A stretch of 64,000 nucleotides of DNA from Timema cristinae (lineage: Eukaryota > Arthropoda > Insecta > Phasmatodea > Timematidae), in the NCBI GenBank assembly GCA_039000515.1, contig JBCFYV010000100.1:29686421-29750420 (forward strand), read 5' to 3'. Position numbers and translations under genes: made by a program. Positions within the stretch are counted from its first letter, which is position 1, and the number at the start of each line of letters is the position of its first letter. This document shows, piece after piece, positions 33,910 through 44,934 of the stretch. The notes under the pieces were generated by a model. That model made no database searches. It saw only the letters and a program-made list of their open reading frames with translations, and was not told where the DNA came from.

Positions 33910-34078
33910 GCATCTTGTGAATGTGTGGAATGCCAGGTCACCACCGTGGTTTGGATTCCACGTTAAACTGTAGGTCCTTCCTTTCATCTCACAATCACCC
34001 TACCATTACACCTTAGCGTAAGTGCGTATAACCCGAACGGGTAGTAAGACGCGGTGTTAATAATAATAATAATAATAA
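33910..34078 (+). mobile_element. SINE family A, 5'-truncated, with TSD
   Basis: Begins gcatcttgtgaatgtgtgga, in the A body, so the head is missing. It keeps tail-1 and (AAT)n. The perfect TSD tttagaaggt lies at 33900-33909 and 34079-34088. Confidence 0.9.
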
Positions 34079-34263
34079 TTTAGAAGGTCCACGTTAAGTA
34101 CCCCAAAGGAGTCATCTATAAATATACAGTTGAGACGGGGGGATAGGTGAGCTATAATGTCTACATGGTGTCACATAGGGGGAGGGGGAGTACATCATGG
34201 TGTTATATAACACAGATATCACACTTTCTAAAGTTGAAAAAATAATACTATTCATGAATCATA

Positions 34264-34550
34264 GGTGACCTGGTGGTCTAGGGGTAAGGTGTCAGACTTC
34301 TGTGCTGGGGTCTGGGGTTCAATTCTCGGTCCCGGCACAGATTTATCTGATTACCAAACCCTTCCTTCACCTCTGACAAGACATCTTCTGAATGTGTGGA
34401 ATGCCAGGCCTCCACCGTGGTTCGGATCCCACGTTAAACTGTAGGTCCTTCATTTCATCTCACAATACCCTACCATTACACATTAGCGTAAGTGCGTATA
34501 ACCGAACGGGTAGTAAGAAGTGGTGCTAATAAATAATAATAATATATTAT
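34264..34550 (+). mobile_element. SINE family A, full length
   Basis: Head ggtgacctggtggtctaggg with ggggttcaattctcgg, complete body, tail-1 missing one C (aaccgaacggg), and an AAT-rich end. The TSD is not clear. Confidence 0.88.
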
Positions 34551-34562
34551 TTCATGTTTTCA

Positions 34563-35302
34563 CCTTTAGACTTGATGCAGACCGCACCGAACATTATGTG
34601 TTAGCACACGATGGAACAGCACACTTTTGTGTTATCATGTGTAACATTCCCTTATTGCGTGTTTTTGGTGCACATTGCATGGAAAATGATCGGACAAAAC
34701 AATAACACATGATTACACAAATCAGCCGTCTTCCTCGCTCCCATATTTCATGGAACATTTTGAAATTGCACATGCGCCACCATCTTGTTTACCAGTCTAA
34801 GTTGGTTTAGTCTGAGGTTTGTTGGTTGCAGAAGCAAGTTTTACTGGTTTTTTTATTGTATAGTAGTATAATGTTAGTGTAAAAACCGATTGGAAACAAT
34901 GTAGGCCTATTTACTGCCGCGCTAGATGTAGAAAAACGAATATTTTTGTAGAAGAGGCCTGCATTGTACAATTTTAACCTTAAGGACTATAATAACAAAG
35001 TTTTCATCCTTATTTCTTAAAAAAAAAAACTGGGTGAATCAAGATACTTCTATTGCGCTACTCTTCTTCATGAAGCGTCACCAACTATTCCCGCAACAAC
35101 AAATATACTTCATCACCACTTTACTTTATCTTGAGGAATGCAAAATGTTGGAGAAAATAATGTTTTATGTGTTTTGTTCCATAATGTCCCATGACAAAAA
35201 TTAATTTTACAAAAATTTATTCCATGACACAAACACATTTTTGTTCCATTGTGTGTTAAAACATAATATTCTAACAGTATGCATCCAGCCTTAGTAAACA
35301 TA
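34563..35302. mobile_element. Inverted-repeat element, unclassified
   Basis: Left gacttgatgcagac then attatgtgttagcacacgat and ggaaca; right, inverted, gtatgcatccagcctt, with attgtgtgttaaaacataat and tgttcc. The arms pair over about 60 bp with mismatches. A subterminal aaaaatgtgtttgtgtcatg-type block also appears on the right. No transposase frame and no clear TSD. The short frames across it have no domain. Confidence 0.55.
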
Positions 35303-35775
35303 CGTATAGATAACTTCTGATTATGAGAAGTATTACTTACATCTCCGTCTATTAGTGTCACTAAAGCTTCTCTATGAAATTAATGGCATTACGTAACGTT
35401 ACGTAACACAGGTTAGTATGGAGAGGCGTCAAACTAAAATATCTAGTTGGTGTTACATGGCGGTGGGAGGGTAAAAAAAAATGTAAGAAAATAATGTTAC
35501 GTGGTTTATGGCTCACTCCAAATGAAAATAATACGGCGATATATTCCATTTAACTGCGATAATCTCACCAGTCAGTCGAACGCAACATGTAGGCAGCGCA
35601 TGGTTGGAAGGATGCCAATGTCCTGACGGAATAAGAAGGGTGGTGGCATGATTTTTTTTTTGTTCTGTCTTTCCTATAAGCTGGAGTAATCTTCACAAGC
35701 TGTTTGAAGGATCTTCAATGAAACAGCGTGCTGGTATTTCTTTTTATATACTTTCCTTTAATTCTCTTTCTCTGT

Positions 35776-35813
<38 letters not shown>

Positions 35814-36200
35814 TCTTGGAAAAGGTGGCGTTGGGGGAAATTGTGTAAATGTGAGAGCGTTGTGTCACTCAGTTACAGTGATTTCTTCGAGTGAGCAGTG
35901 CTTTCAACCGCGCTCAGCAGGGGGCGGATGTGTGACTGTGAATGAAATGTATCAAAAAGCAAATTCCAATGAAACCCTTTGCGAATCTAGTAATCTATCA
36001 TAGAGGATGTTTGACTGATGGATATTGTGAAATAATTTCTTTCATTTGAAGGCTGCGAAACGTCTTGTCATTTATTATTTCAATTTAATCATAATTTTGA
36101 ATCATATTTAAATTGATGAAACAATCACGAAGCATGGATAGATTCTTAAGAAAATAAACATTTTGTGAAGTTCTTGTTTGAACCCGAACACTGTTAACAT
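35303..36200. other. Intergenic DNA with (TA)n at about 35780-35812
   Basis: Includes a gttacgtaa palindromic cluster at 35385-35408 (attacgtaacgttacgtaac) and a TA tract. The 91-codon plus frame over the TA tract is low-complexity. No gene recognised. Confidence 0.45.
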
Positions 36201-36204
36201 TAGT

Positions 36205-36785
36205 TTTATTTTTTATTTATTTTTTGTATTTAACGTGTACTTTTTGAACTGATTGATTATTTCAATACACAGAATTTCTATGAGCGAGAGCAAAAGGATC
36301 TACCAATTTTTCCGGGAAAGGTATTTTCCCATATCTTCCAGGGTTCTTTGACACGCCACAATCGACAGGGAACCGACAACTTTACTACTCCTCCGAAGGA
36401 AGTTGTGCTACGTATTAGCTTCTAACGCGGTTGTCGTGTTGAGCTCGACTGCTGAGGACAGGGAGATCGAGGTTCGAGTCTCGGTCGGGTGAAGTGGGGG
36501 TGGTTTTTCCTAAACGGTTTTCCACTCTCCCTCCATGCAAATGTGGGTTCACTTCCTTAATTCAACTTTCCCAATTCCTAATCCATTAGCGTAGTTAGTA
36601 CTTAAAGCGTATAGCCCGAACGGGTAGTAAGACGCGGTGCTAATTATTATTATTATTATTATTATTATTGCTACGTTTTCTATCCCTAAAGAAAAACCCG
36701 TTGTCCTCAGTTGGGTTTGAACCCACAAACATCGAGTCCTGAGGCGAGTACTTTATCCCAAGACCACGTAGGTCAACCACTGCTA
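36205..36785 (-). mobile_element. SINE family E, antisense, split by a SINE B
   Basis: Plus-strand order: T-rich end with worn tail-2 (gtatttaacgtgtac), E body (tccgaaggaagttgtgctac), SINE B insert (36414-36669), then the remaining body and the tRNA-like head (gggtttgaacccacaaac, gcgagtactttatcccaaga). Matches the 20.3-kb copy on both sides of the insert. Confidence 0.85.
36414..36669 (+). mobile_element. SINE family B nested in SINE E
   Basis: Slightly 5'-truncated head (ctaacgcggttgtcgtgttg), B-box ggttcgagtctcgg, body, intact tail-1 and (TTA)n. TSD gctacgt at 36407-36413 and 36670-36676. B copies are therefore younger than at least this E copy. Confidence 0.9.
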
Positions 36786-36789
36786 ATAT

Positions 36790-37578
36790 TACATTAGTAT
36801 TTGCACTTTTTTGCTCACAGTGTTCTAATACCTGTTCAATATGTAGTACACATATTTAGACTAGTTGGCTAGGGTTGGCATATTTTAGAGGAAGTTGCGC
36901 ATTTTTGTTTAGGAAACTATTTCTTACATTTTATAAAATACAAAATAAAATCTACAAAGTATATTCTACACACAGCAAAAAATAATTAACCGTAAAATGT
37001 TAACGTCCCATATGTAAAAAAAAAATATCTTTGAAAGAGATTGCTTTTATTTACATAGAAAAAAAAAAAAGAGGAAGCTAACATGCTGTAACGTCTCTCC
37101 GATTTGAATTTGACTAAAAACTAATCTTGATAATTCTTCATGAGCGCCCAATCTGTTATTTCGTTGACGACCAACCAGTTTACTAACTTTAATGTTTCCT
37201 ATTTTGCCAACCTTCTTCTATGATATATTAATATTACAGCTTTGTTCATATGACGTGTGCATATATATTAGGGTAGCTTAACAATTAATATACTAGACAT
37301 AACTGCAATACTAAATATTTCCTGGAGAAAGGGTGGGTTTCAATCAAATTAAGTGACATTAATGACGCTTTATCTACCAACGTTGCATAAGCGTTAAGGA
37401 ATCATACTTTGACTGTACTTTACGAGGTTTGAATCCATTGATATATAATCTAATACTCCACATTAAAAAGTTCTTGTTTACTTTCTCAAATATAATTTTG
37501 TTAACATTTTTAACTGACTGTTTTTTTTTTTGTATTGCATTTAACTACACTTCGGGTCTATCTGAATATTTGTACTAA
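36790..37578. other. AT-rich intergenic DNA
   Basis: Homopolymer A runs near 37016 and 37060, nothing else supported. Confidence 0.4.
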
Positions 37579-37833
37579 ATTATAGCACCACGTCTTACTA
37601 CCCGTTTGGGTTATACGCTTAGGTACTAGTTACTCTATTGGGTTAGAAATTGGGAAGGTTGAATTTAAAAGAAGTGAACCCATATTTGTATGGAGGGAGG
37701 GTGGAAAACCATTTAGGAAAATCACCCCCAGTTCACTCGACCGAGATTCGAACCTTGATCACCTCGTTCTCGGCAGTCTAGCTGAACATGAAACCAGTGC
37801 ATTAGCCAAATATGCCACTGAGGTGGGTGACCG
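37579..37833 (-). mobile_element. SINE family B, antisense, with TSD
   Basis: tagcaccacgtcttactacc, body, B-box region (cgaccgagattcgaaccttg) and head ending ccactgaggtggg. The perfect TSD tttgtactaa lies at 37569-37578 and 37834-37843. Confidence 0.9.
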
Positions 37834-37843
37834 TTTGTACTAA

Positions 37844-38515
37844 TGGGGTTAGAACAAGGAAAGTAAAAATATAGAGGAAATGTACACACATGTATAGTTA
37901 GTGGGAAACTAAAAGGAGTAGATACCCTACCTTACTCTGAGTGTTTATAAACTTTTTCCTGAATGATCCATCTAATTAAAATAGCACAGAATGATTATTA
38001 ATAGTACAATTTGTAGCAAAACCAAAGTGTTTTATCAGTACCAGTGGTTTGGATCACATTGAAAGGTCAACTATCTCATACCGTTTCAAACTTTGCGTAC
38101 ATAACCAATTATTATAGAGCCCGCTTTTCTGTCTCTTTCGCATGAAACGATCATTTTTTTTTCTACAGAATACACCGTATCACATATTAAACAGTTTTAC
38201 AATCTCATTAACTACCCAAAACATGGATGACGTAACAGAAAACACACTAATTCCAATTAATCATCTACATTGTAATGTTTGTTCATTTCAAACAACTATG
38301 CAGGATTTGATAGCGTAAACATTAAATAGGTCCTGTTGAGTTGATTGCGGTGAAACTTGTCACACACTATTCCATTCACTTATGAAGGAAGCCCTTCTGA
38401 CTCATGTATACCTCAATTTTCTCATGATGAATATAAAAACGTTACAAAATCTACTTTCACGTATGTTTACATCAACTCATGGTATCTGCAGCCATCATGT
38501 TTGATAGATATTATT
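37844..38515. other. Intergenic DNA, no feature seen
   Basis: A weak SINE-body-like stretch at 37850-37925 (gaggaaatgtacacacatg) may be an old C fragment. The rest is unremarkable. Confidence 0.3.
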
Positions 38516-38525
38516 AATACCTATA

Positions 38526-38689
38526 TTATTATACTATTATTATTATTATTATTAGCACCGTGTCTTACTACCCATTCGGGTTATACGCACTTACGCTAAT
38601 GTGTAATGGTAGGGTGATTGTGAGATGAAATGGAGGACCTACAGTTTAACGTGGAATCCGAACCACGGTGGAGGCCTGGCATTCCCCAA
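38526..38689 (-). mobile_element. SINE family A, 5'-truncated, with TSD
   Basis: (TTA)n, reverse-complement tail-1 and body, ending ggcctggcattcccc. The TSD aatacctata lies at 38516-38525 and 38690-38699. The truncation point is the same as in the 6.6-kb copy. Confidence 0.9.
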
Positions 38690-38699
38690 AATACCTATA

Positions 38700-39056
38700 A
38701 AATAACGCTAATAGTATAGTAAATTGTTATCAAGCTTGACCGCAATATAATTTATTTTAATTTAAATAAAAAGATGCTCCCAATGTCAAATCGTACTAAA
38801 ATCAATTTAATATAAATCTCCTATCTAAGCAACACAACACGGGTGCTTTGCGAGTCAACGCAACTTACTCCTGAATCAATTTGTGATTTTGGCCGAACGT
38901 GTTCGGAATTGAAAACCCTATTCTTAATACATTTTAATAATATGGTTGTAATTTCTAAAGGGTATTTACTATGCAAATTAGACTGTACGTGCACAATAAT
39001 AAGATTCCTATATATTCCTAGTTAATTTTTTTATACTAAAGTTGGCTAATCAGTGA
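38700..39056. other. AT-rich spacer
   Basis: Nothing supported. Confidence 0.35.
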
Positions 39057-39455
39057 GGCTAGTTCTTTATACATATATGTATATATGCATATAGATTTAC
39101 ATATACAATTATATATATATTTATCCATGTATATACATATGTATATATATTAGTATATACGTACACGACGTATTTCTCTTGATTATGTCCAACGTATTTA
39201 CCAACGTTATTTTTTATAAAAGCAATATTTAATTGAAGTAGAAAGCCAATGTATATATATGTATGCACGTAGATACATGTATATACATATATACATACAG
39301 ATATTTACATATATATACATGTATTAACGTATATATACATATATAGACGTATACATATAAGTACACACGCACACGACTTATTTCTCTTGATTATGTCCAA
39401 CTTATTCACCAACGTTATTTTTATAATCACAATATATTATTAAAATAGAAAGCTA
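39057..39455. repeat. TA/TACA-rich tract carrying a direct duplication
   Basis: tacatatatgtatatatg-type sequence alternates with two copies of cgtatttctcttgattatgt... accaacgttatttttta (39169-39250 and 39376-39455, about 207 bp apart). The duplication includes the TA-rich segment between, so the unit is about 205 bp. Confidence 0.75.
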
Positions 39456-39553
39456 TATGGATTAATTTCACATGATTTGTTTCTTTCTAAAGTAAAACTG
39501 TCATTTTTCTCTAAATAAAAATAGTAAAATATCGTTTATTTTAAAGGTTTTCT

Positions 39554-39740
39554 TAGCGCCGCGTCTTACTAGCTGTTCAGATTATACGCATATATACTAA
39601 TTACGCCAATGAGTTAGAGATGAGGAAGGTTGAATTTAGAGGAAGTGCACCTGAATTTGCACGGAGGGAGAGGGTAAAGTAATTTTGGAAAAATCATTGT
39701 CCCATTCCCACATAGCTTACGGTGTAATTATACTCAAAGC
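39554..39740 (-). mobile_element. SINE family C 3' part, antisense (left arm of inverted duplication)
   Basis: ttagcgccgcgtcttactag, a variant tail, body gaggaaggttgaatttagag, then decay before the head. It mirrors the copy at 40205-40447. Confidence 0.7.
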
Positions 39741-40024
39741 GTGAATATTAGACATATTGCGGGATCATAAATCATGTAGTTTGTTACAACAAAACTATCT
39801 GAGATATAAATTTGTTAACAATCGAAAAATCGATCATAATTCTATTTTCATTTCGTTTTTTTTACAGCAAGATTTATTGTTAACGACGGCATTGCGTGGT
39901 GTAAATCCCATGACACGGCTAACTCGAGTTGCGTGTTATTAAGTGCCCTTGAAAGAAAATCCGTGTTCCACGTCTGGTCTTTCCTCATATTTACAATGAT
40001 GGGTCAGGAATGACGACACTATAA

Positions 40025-40196
40025 GCTAATTTAATCTACTTTTCTGTCTACGAGGAGGTCGAGGTTCGTATCCTCACCGGGTTTACTGAGGTTTTGTTTT
40101 CCTAAACTGTTTCACACACTATCACAATGTAAATTTGGGAACATTTTCCTCTAAATTTTACCTTACTCCTACCATGATATTAGCGCAATTTATATA
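40025..40196 (+). mobile_element. SINE family C fragment
   Basis: gaggtcgaggttcgtatcctc, a tcctaaactgtttcacacac-type body, and cctctaaattttaccttact. The A-box part and tail-1 are missing. It lies in the spacer between the arms of the inverted duplication. Confidence 0.6.
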
Positions 40197-40204
40197 TACA
40201 CCCA

Positions 40205-40447
40205 CTTCATTGGTCATCTAGTCTAAGGTGTCACTCTCGCATTGAACTAGACTGCCAATAACGGGAGATTGTGGTTTGAATTCCGGTCTAATGTACTGAT
40301 TATGTTTTTTCCTAAATGGTTTTACACTCCATCTCCATAAAATGCGGGTACATTTAGAATAAATTTTACCTTCCTCACTCCTAACTCATTGGTGTAATTA
40401 GTACATCATGCGTATAATCTGAACAGGTAGTAAGACGCGGTGCTAAA
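40205..40447 (+). mobile_element. SINE family C (right arm of inverted duplication)
   Basis: Head tggtcatctagtctaaggtg, gtttgaattccggtctaatg, body taccttcctcactcctaact, tail-1 variant ctgaacaggtagtaagacgc. The 3' half pairs with 39554-39740. Confidence 0.82.
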
Positions 40448-40539
40448 AAAAACCTTTCAAATAAACGATATTTTACTATTTTTAGTTAGTGAAAAAATGA
40501 CAGTTTTACTTTAGAAAGAAACAAATTTATGTAGTTATG

Positions 40540-41089
40540 TCATCTGTGTATAGCCTGAACATATAGTGGGACAAAAACAAAATTAATATTCCAAGAAAAA
40601 AAATCTTTATGTCTAAGCCACTTTTTGACGATAGTTTATTTACAATTATATTTGTTTTATTTTAAGTAATGTGGAGATATATTAATATCATAAATTTTCA
40701 TCAAATGAATTTGTCTTGAGATGACTGAATTTTGAAAGGCACAATTGTGTGTATGTGTGTATGTATATATATCTCCTTATCTTTAAAAGGTTTTTACATG
40801 AGTTATTATTTTAATAAATTTTGCCCTTCAAGTTTCATCTGCTCCACAGGGAGGGAAAGTATAATCCACCCATCAGGCGCATTTAAATTGGCGGCAAGAG
40901 TGTTCTGTAAAGTTGAAGGGTCGGCTATTAGTCTCTGTAGACCACAATTAATCTGAAACTGACATCGATCAAACTTATACTGGAGGTTACCTTTAGGTAC
41001 CCGTCCCGGTCATTGAGGGCATACATACAAGAGGACATATGAAGGTGACTTGCCACATACATCTCACTTGATGGTCACCAAATACAAGT
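40540..41089. other. Intergenic DNA, no feature seen
   Basis: A 74-codon plus frame (40732-40956) has no recognisable domain. Confidence 0.35.
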
Positions 41090-41102
41090 AAATAAAATCT
41101 AA

Positions 41103-41373
41103 CCGGCTTTGATGTTCAAATGGTCTAAGGCGTCAATTTCTCAATAAGCTGTACTGTTGATGAAGAGGAGATCGGGGCTCGAATACCGGTTGAGTATACT
41201 GAGGGTTGTTTTTCCTAAATGGTTTTTCCACTCTCCTCCCTCCACCCAAATGCGGGTACACTTTCTCTGAATTCAACCTTCCTCATTCATAACACACAAG
41301 CGTATTTAGTACATAGAAGTAGATCTCAAACAAGTAGTAAGACGTGGTGCAAGTAAATAAATAAATGAAAATA
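41103..41373 (+). mobile_element. SINE family C, full length, with TSD
   Basis: Head ggctttgatgttcaaatggt, gctcgaataccggttgag, body and tail (aacaagtagtaagacgtggt) followed by an (AAAT)n run. The perfect 13-bp TSD aaataaaatctaa lies at 41090-41102 and 41374-41386. Confidence 0.9.
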
Positions 41374-41386
41374 AAATAAAATCTAA

Positions 41387-41730
41387 AGTAGAGTCGTTAC
41401 TGTTTGAGTGGAACAGGTTCGTTCCCCTATGAAAATCTCAAAATAAGCTTGGCTCACACTTGTCCGCATCCCATCGGATCGGCTACATTGTGAGTTGATT
41501 GCCTTGCCCGGCTCTACCTCCTCTGTTCTAGACCATTGGCAGTCATGGGTGCATCTAGTGAGGAGGACGTTTTATTTGTTGCCTCTTATGTGCTCTGAAG
41601 CAGTTGCGAGGAAGAAGAAATGTAATCTAAGATAATCAGATTTCACGGGATATCTTGAGATATTTTTGTTTTGACCCGAGCCTTAACTTAAGGGTAGATT
41701 ACTGATAAGTTATTTTACTGAATTACAAAA
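41387..41730. other. GC-richer stretch, unassigned
   Basis: 41440-41600 is less AT-rich than its neighbours but shows no coding frame or repeat partner I can name. Confidence 0.3.
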
Positions 41731-41734
41731 TTTT

Positions 41735-42040
41735 AGAAAAGGTTTTTGAAGATTTTGTTTAAAAAAATGCAGTTGATGCCAATCTTCTTGATTATTTCCA
41801 TCAGTTTCTCCCATTTAACTCTATCAAACGCCTTTTTACCAGTCTATGAAACCAATGCAGAAGTTTTCTTAACTTCCAGCACTCTCTTTGAAATTACTTT
41901 CAGCATCCTGATGGCATTTATGGTTCCTTTTCGTTTTTTGAACCTTCCCTTTTTTTTTTCTTCCATCACAATTGTTATTTTCTGTTTCAGTCTCCTGTTA
42001 ATTATTCTTGCTATTTATAAGTTTATTTATTCAATCTATC
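41735..42040 (-). pseudogene. LINE reverse-transcriptase relic, RT N-terminal part
   Basis: Minus strand reads INRRLKQKITIVMEE, then RFKKRKGTINAIRMLKVI, SKRVLEVKK and KKAFDRVKWEKLMEIIKKIG. These are RT blocks 1-3 of arthropod RTE/craniofacial-type LINEs, including the AFD segment of RT motif A. One frame covers most of it, but a stop lies before KKAFD. The 110-codon plus-strand frame over the same bases is its antisense shadow. Confidence 0.8.
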
Positions 42041-42324
42041 CAACAATCAAGGACTTATTTGTCTTATGCATATATTAATCTTAAACTGTAATATCATATA
42101 TAATACATATTAATAATATATAATATATAAATATTAAAATTAAAAAATCAGTGAAAGTTTGGACAAATGGAGATCATAAAGCTGAAAATATAAATATTTT
42201 TGTTTTAATATCACACATTTTTAAGAATATCTACACAATGCTCAAAACTTTATTTTTACTTAAAAGAATAAGTCTACTAACGATCCAAAATATTAGAATA
42301 AAATTTTTTAATCAATGTATCATC

Positions 42325-42560
42325 CACTTGTTCATATTATACGCATATATGATAATTAATATAGCGGGATAGGGATTAGGAAGGAAGCATTTTACACGTA
42401 ATATACCCTCATTTTCCTGGAAGAAGAATGGGAAACAATTGAGTAAAAACCACCCTCAGTAGATCCGACCAGGATTACAACGCCGACCTCTCCGTCATCA
42501 GCGGACCAGTCCAACACGAGAGGGACATCGTAGACCATTCGGTCACTGAAGCGGGTCAAC
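42325..42560 (-). mobile_element. SINE family C, antisense
   Basis: Worn tail (gttcatattatacgcatata), body (acacgtaatataccctcatt), B-box region (gaccaggattacaacgccga) and head end (gaccattcggtcactgaagc). Confidence 0.75.
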
Positions 42561-42589
42561 AATCTTCATATATCTATTTATAGCTAAGT

Positions 42590-42800
42590 AGCTAGTGGGG
42601 CCCATTCGTGATGCAATCTTGAAGCAATCTGGTTGTCAATCTCATCGCTTTCGACCAAATTGCCCAAATAGTGCCTCGTCAATGGGCAAAGGCAATCTCC
42701 ATATTGCCTGAGCAATAATTTGGTTGATGGTCTGGACCTCTCTGGCAATCTGAAGCAGATTGCACAGTGGTTGCACCATGAATGGACAACCATATTGCCA
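42590..42800. mobile_element. Possible MITE with inverted ends
   Basis: ccattcgtgatgcaatcttg at the left pairs loosely with the inverse of ggttgcaccatgaatgg at the right. Internal inverted phrases (gcaatctg...cagattgc, ttgccca...tgggcaa) add to the hairpin potential. The element is GC-richer than its surroundings and no TSD is clear. Three short overlapping frames here look accidental. Confidence 0.4.
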
Positions 42801-43146
42801 ACCTGCTAGAGGTGCGCATGTACATAGCACCTGTTTTGTTTAGCGTCTCGGTTTGTTTTTTGAAATCATCAGGATTTTCTTCCCCTGTTCATTTACTAGT
42901 GCCACATGTGAAAACTTCTGTCTTTGAAGTAGCCATCTTTTGCTTAAAAAATTCTTTCTTTACCTAGTTGAACGTTGCTGACTTTGGCTTAAAATCACTA
43001 CTACTTACTTCTGCCGCCGCTGTTAGTTCACTATCCATCCACATATTAAAAAACACAGTTACTTTACAGGGACTTCCGCCACAACACGTACTGCCCTAAA
43101 AACATTAAATTACAGGATACGAAACTGCACTCATTGATAGTGTATG

Positions 43147-43437
43147 GAGGGTGACCTGATGGTCTAGGGGTAAGGTGTTGGACTTCTGAGCTGGGGTCCG
43201 GGGTTCAAACCCCGGTCCTGGCACAGATTTATATGATTACCAAACCCTTACTTCACCTCTGAAAAGGCGTGTATTAATCACAACTTGTGAATGTAGGGTA
43301 ATGCCAGGCCCCCACCCTGGTTCGGATTCCACGTTAAACTGTAGGTCCTTCATTTCATCTCACAATCACCCTTCCATTACACATTAGCGTAAATGCGTAT
43401 AACCAAGACGGGTAGTAAGACGTGGTGCTAATAATAA
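43147..43437 (+). mobile_element. SINE family A, variant with internal insertion (A2)
   Basis: Full head (ggtgacctgatggtctaggg, ggggttcaaaccccgg), body with the extra block cgtgtattaatcacaa absent from other A copies, tail-1 with one change (accaagacgggtag). The perfect 12-bp TSD tgatagtgtatg lies at 43135-43146 and 43438-43449. Confidence 0.92.
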
Positions 43438-43449
43438 TGATAGTGTATG

Positions 43450-43855
43450 CCCACACGTCACAAAAGTCTACCTTGAACTGATGGAAAAAAGATAAAGGGA
43501 GATACCAATCCGTCAGAAATTTCAGAGCAGTCACATTTCCAGCCAGATTGCTTCATATAATATCGCCTTTAAATCTATAGCTAATATGTATAATTGAATT
43601 CTCAAGGGAATCCTGTTTTGTCTCTAGAGCAGCTCAAAAGATAAAATATGCAAACCAAATCATGAGTCATACGTGTTAATTAGCAAACCTTACAGAATTT
43701 CACCCTAAACTTTTGAAAAAAAGAGAGTATTCTCAAAATATCTTTGAAAATCGACATTAATCGTCGAATATATCGCTAGTAAATTAAAACACTACATTTA
43801 AAAATAAATAAACTTAGGTAGTGAGACTAGGAGAAAACAACTTATCTGAGATGTA
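43450..43855. other. AT-rich spacer
   Basis: Nothing supported. Confidence 0.35.
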
Positions 43856-43857
43856 CA

Positions 43858-44036
43858 CATCTTAATTAGGCTAATGGGGTAGATATTACAAGGATAGAGT
43901 TTAAACTAGATGTACCCAAATTTTCGTGGATGGTGAGTGGGACCTCAGCACATCCGGTCGGGATTCGAAACCTGACCTCCCCATCACCAACAAACCAAGT
44001 TAAAGGAATCTGATCTTTGACCTACAGATGTGGGTA
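43858..44036 (-). mobile_element. SINE family C, antisense, degenerate
   Basis: taggctaatggggtagatat, gatgtacccaaattttcgtg, ggtcgggattcgaaacctga and a worn head end. Tail-1 is missing. Confidence 0.65.
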
Positions 44037-44039
44037 GTG

Positions 44040-44675
44040 AAAAGATTGCTACTACGTTTTTGTAATATATGAATGGTACTTTATTTTAATGAAACAGAAC
44101 ATCGTACAGCTAAAGTATTTTTTTGCGTCCACATTCCATTTTCTTAACTCTCTTTCTTATTTACGAAAAAAAAAAAGTGCAAATTGCAAATATAATGAAG
44201 TTTGACCTCACATTAATATGTTTTGTACTATCAAGATACTACTATGCCTTTCTCTTGGTGTTCACTTTCTTTTAACACTATTCTTTTCTCTCTGAAATGT
44301 ACGTCTCGTTTCAATTGTACTGTACATCCTTTTAAAATAGGTAAAATTAATTCGGGGGGTTTTTAACTTTGAAACCAGCTTCCTTTTTTTTTATTATTAC
44401 TATTTCATACTGTGAAACTTTTACTCCTTTTATAAAAGTCATGTAAGGAATCTGGCATATGCAAATATGAATTTAAAAATTTCCCTTGCGACTACCATAC
44501 CTCCTTTGTTTAAGAATATTTTTTCCTCCTCCCCTACAGTTTAAGCTTGCATTAACCTTATCGTACAGTGTGAGACAGATAGAGCAGGCTGAAAACTTTT
44601 TAGGTATGCTGTGTTCAAACCAAAATAGAGCCTTTAAAATGTGAAACATTTAACTTATCGATTGTTATATAGTAC
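44040..44675. other. AT-rich intergenic DNA
   Basis: Nothing supported. Confidence 0.35.
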
Positions 44676-44679
44676 ATTG

Positions 44680-44835
44680 ATTGATACCCTTCGCTCAGTC
44701 GTTAGCACGCCCTCTTCCTGGGTCAGTGGTACCCGGTTCCAGTATGGTCACGGTGAGGTAAATATACCACTGTAGAATTAATGTGCAGATTTATAGTTCA
44801 AGATATTGTTAGTACGAGCTGAAAATAAATAGTAC
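44680..44835 (+). mobile_element. SINE family D, partial
   Basis: Head ccttcgctcagtcgttagca with the B-box-like acccggttccagtatgg; the body is eroded and tail-2 is not visible. Confidence 0.5.
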
Positions 44836-44934
44836 AAAAATAAACACTAGCCCTACCAACCATTAGTGGTAGGACTATTACTAAATTACTCTCGACATGG
44901 TTTGAAATTGAGCTTTAGTGTTCTAGAATTGTAC

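Larger units (their letters stand above)
39475..40535. repeat. Large inverted duplication including SINE copies
   Basis: Outer arms 39478-39553 and 40448-40530 are nearly perfect inverse copies (tttgtttctttctaaagtaa left, ttactttagaaagaaacaaa right; aaatatcgtttatttt pairs with aaataaacgatatttt). Pairing continues inward through the SINE 3' halves (to about 39710 and 40290). Both SINEs share the variants gttcagattatacgca and gttaga in place of the usual tail-1, so they derive from one copy. Confidence 0.8.

Noticed and set aside
35385..35408. Operator-like palindrome attacgtaacgttacgtaac
   Set aside because: Palindromic, but without a promoter or gene; short palindromes are expected in AT-rich DNA.
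41746..42078. 110-codon plus-strand hydrophobic frame
   Set aside because: It is the antisense of a LINE reverse-transcriptase relic on the minus strand, whose RT blocks are clear.
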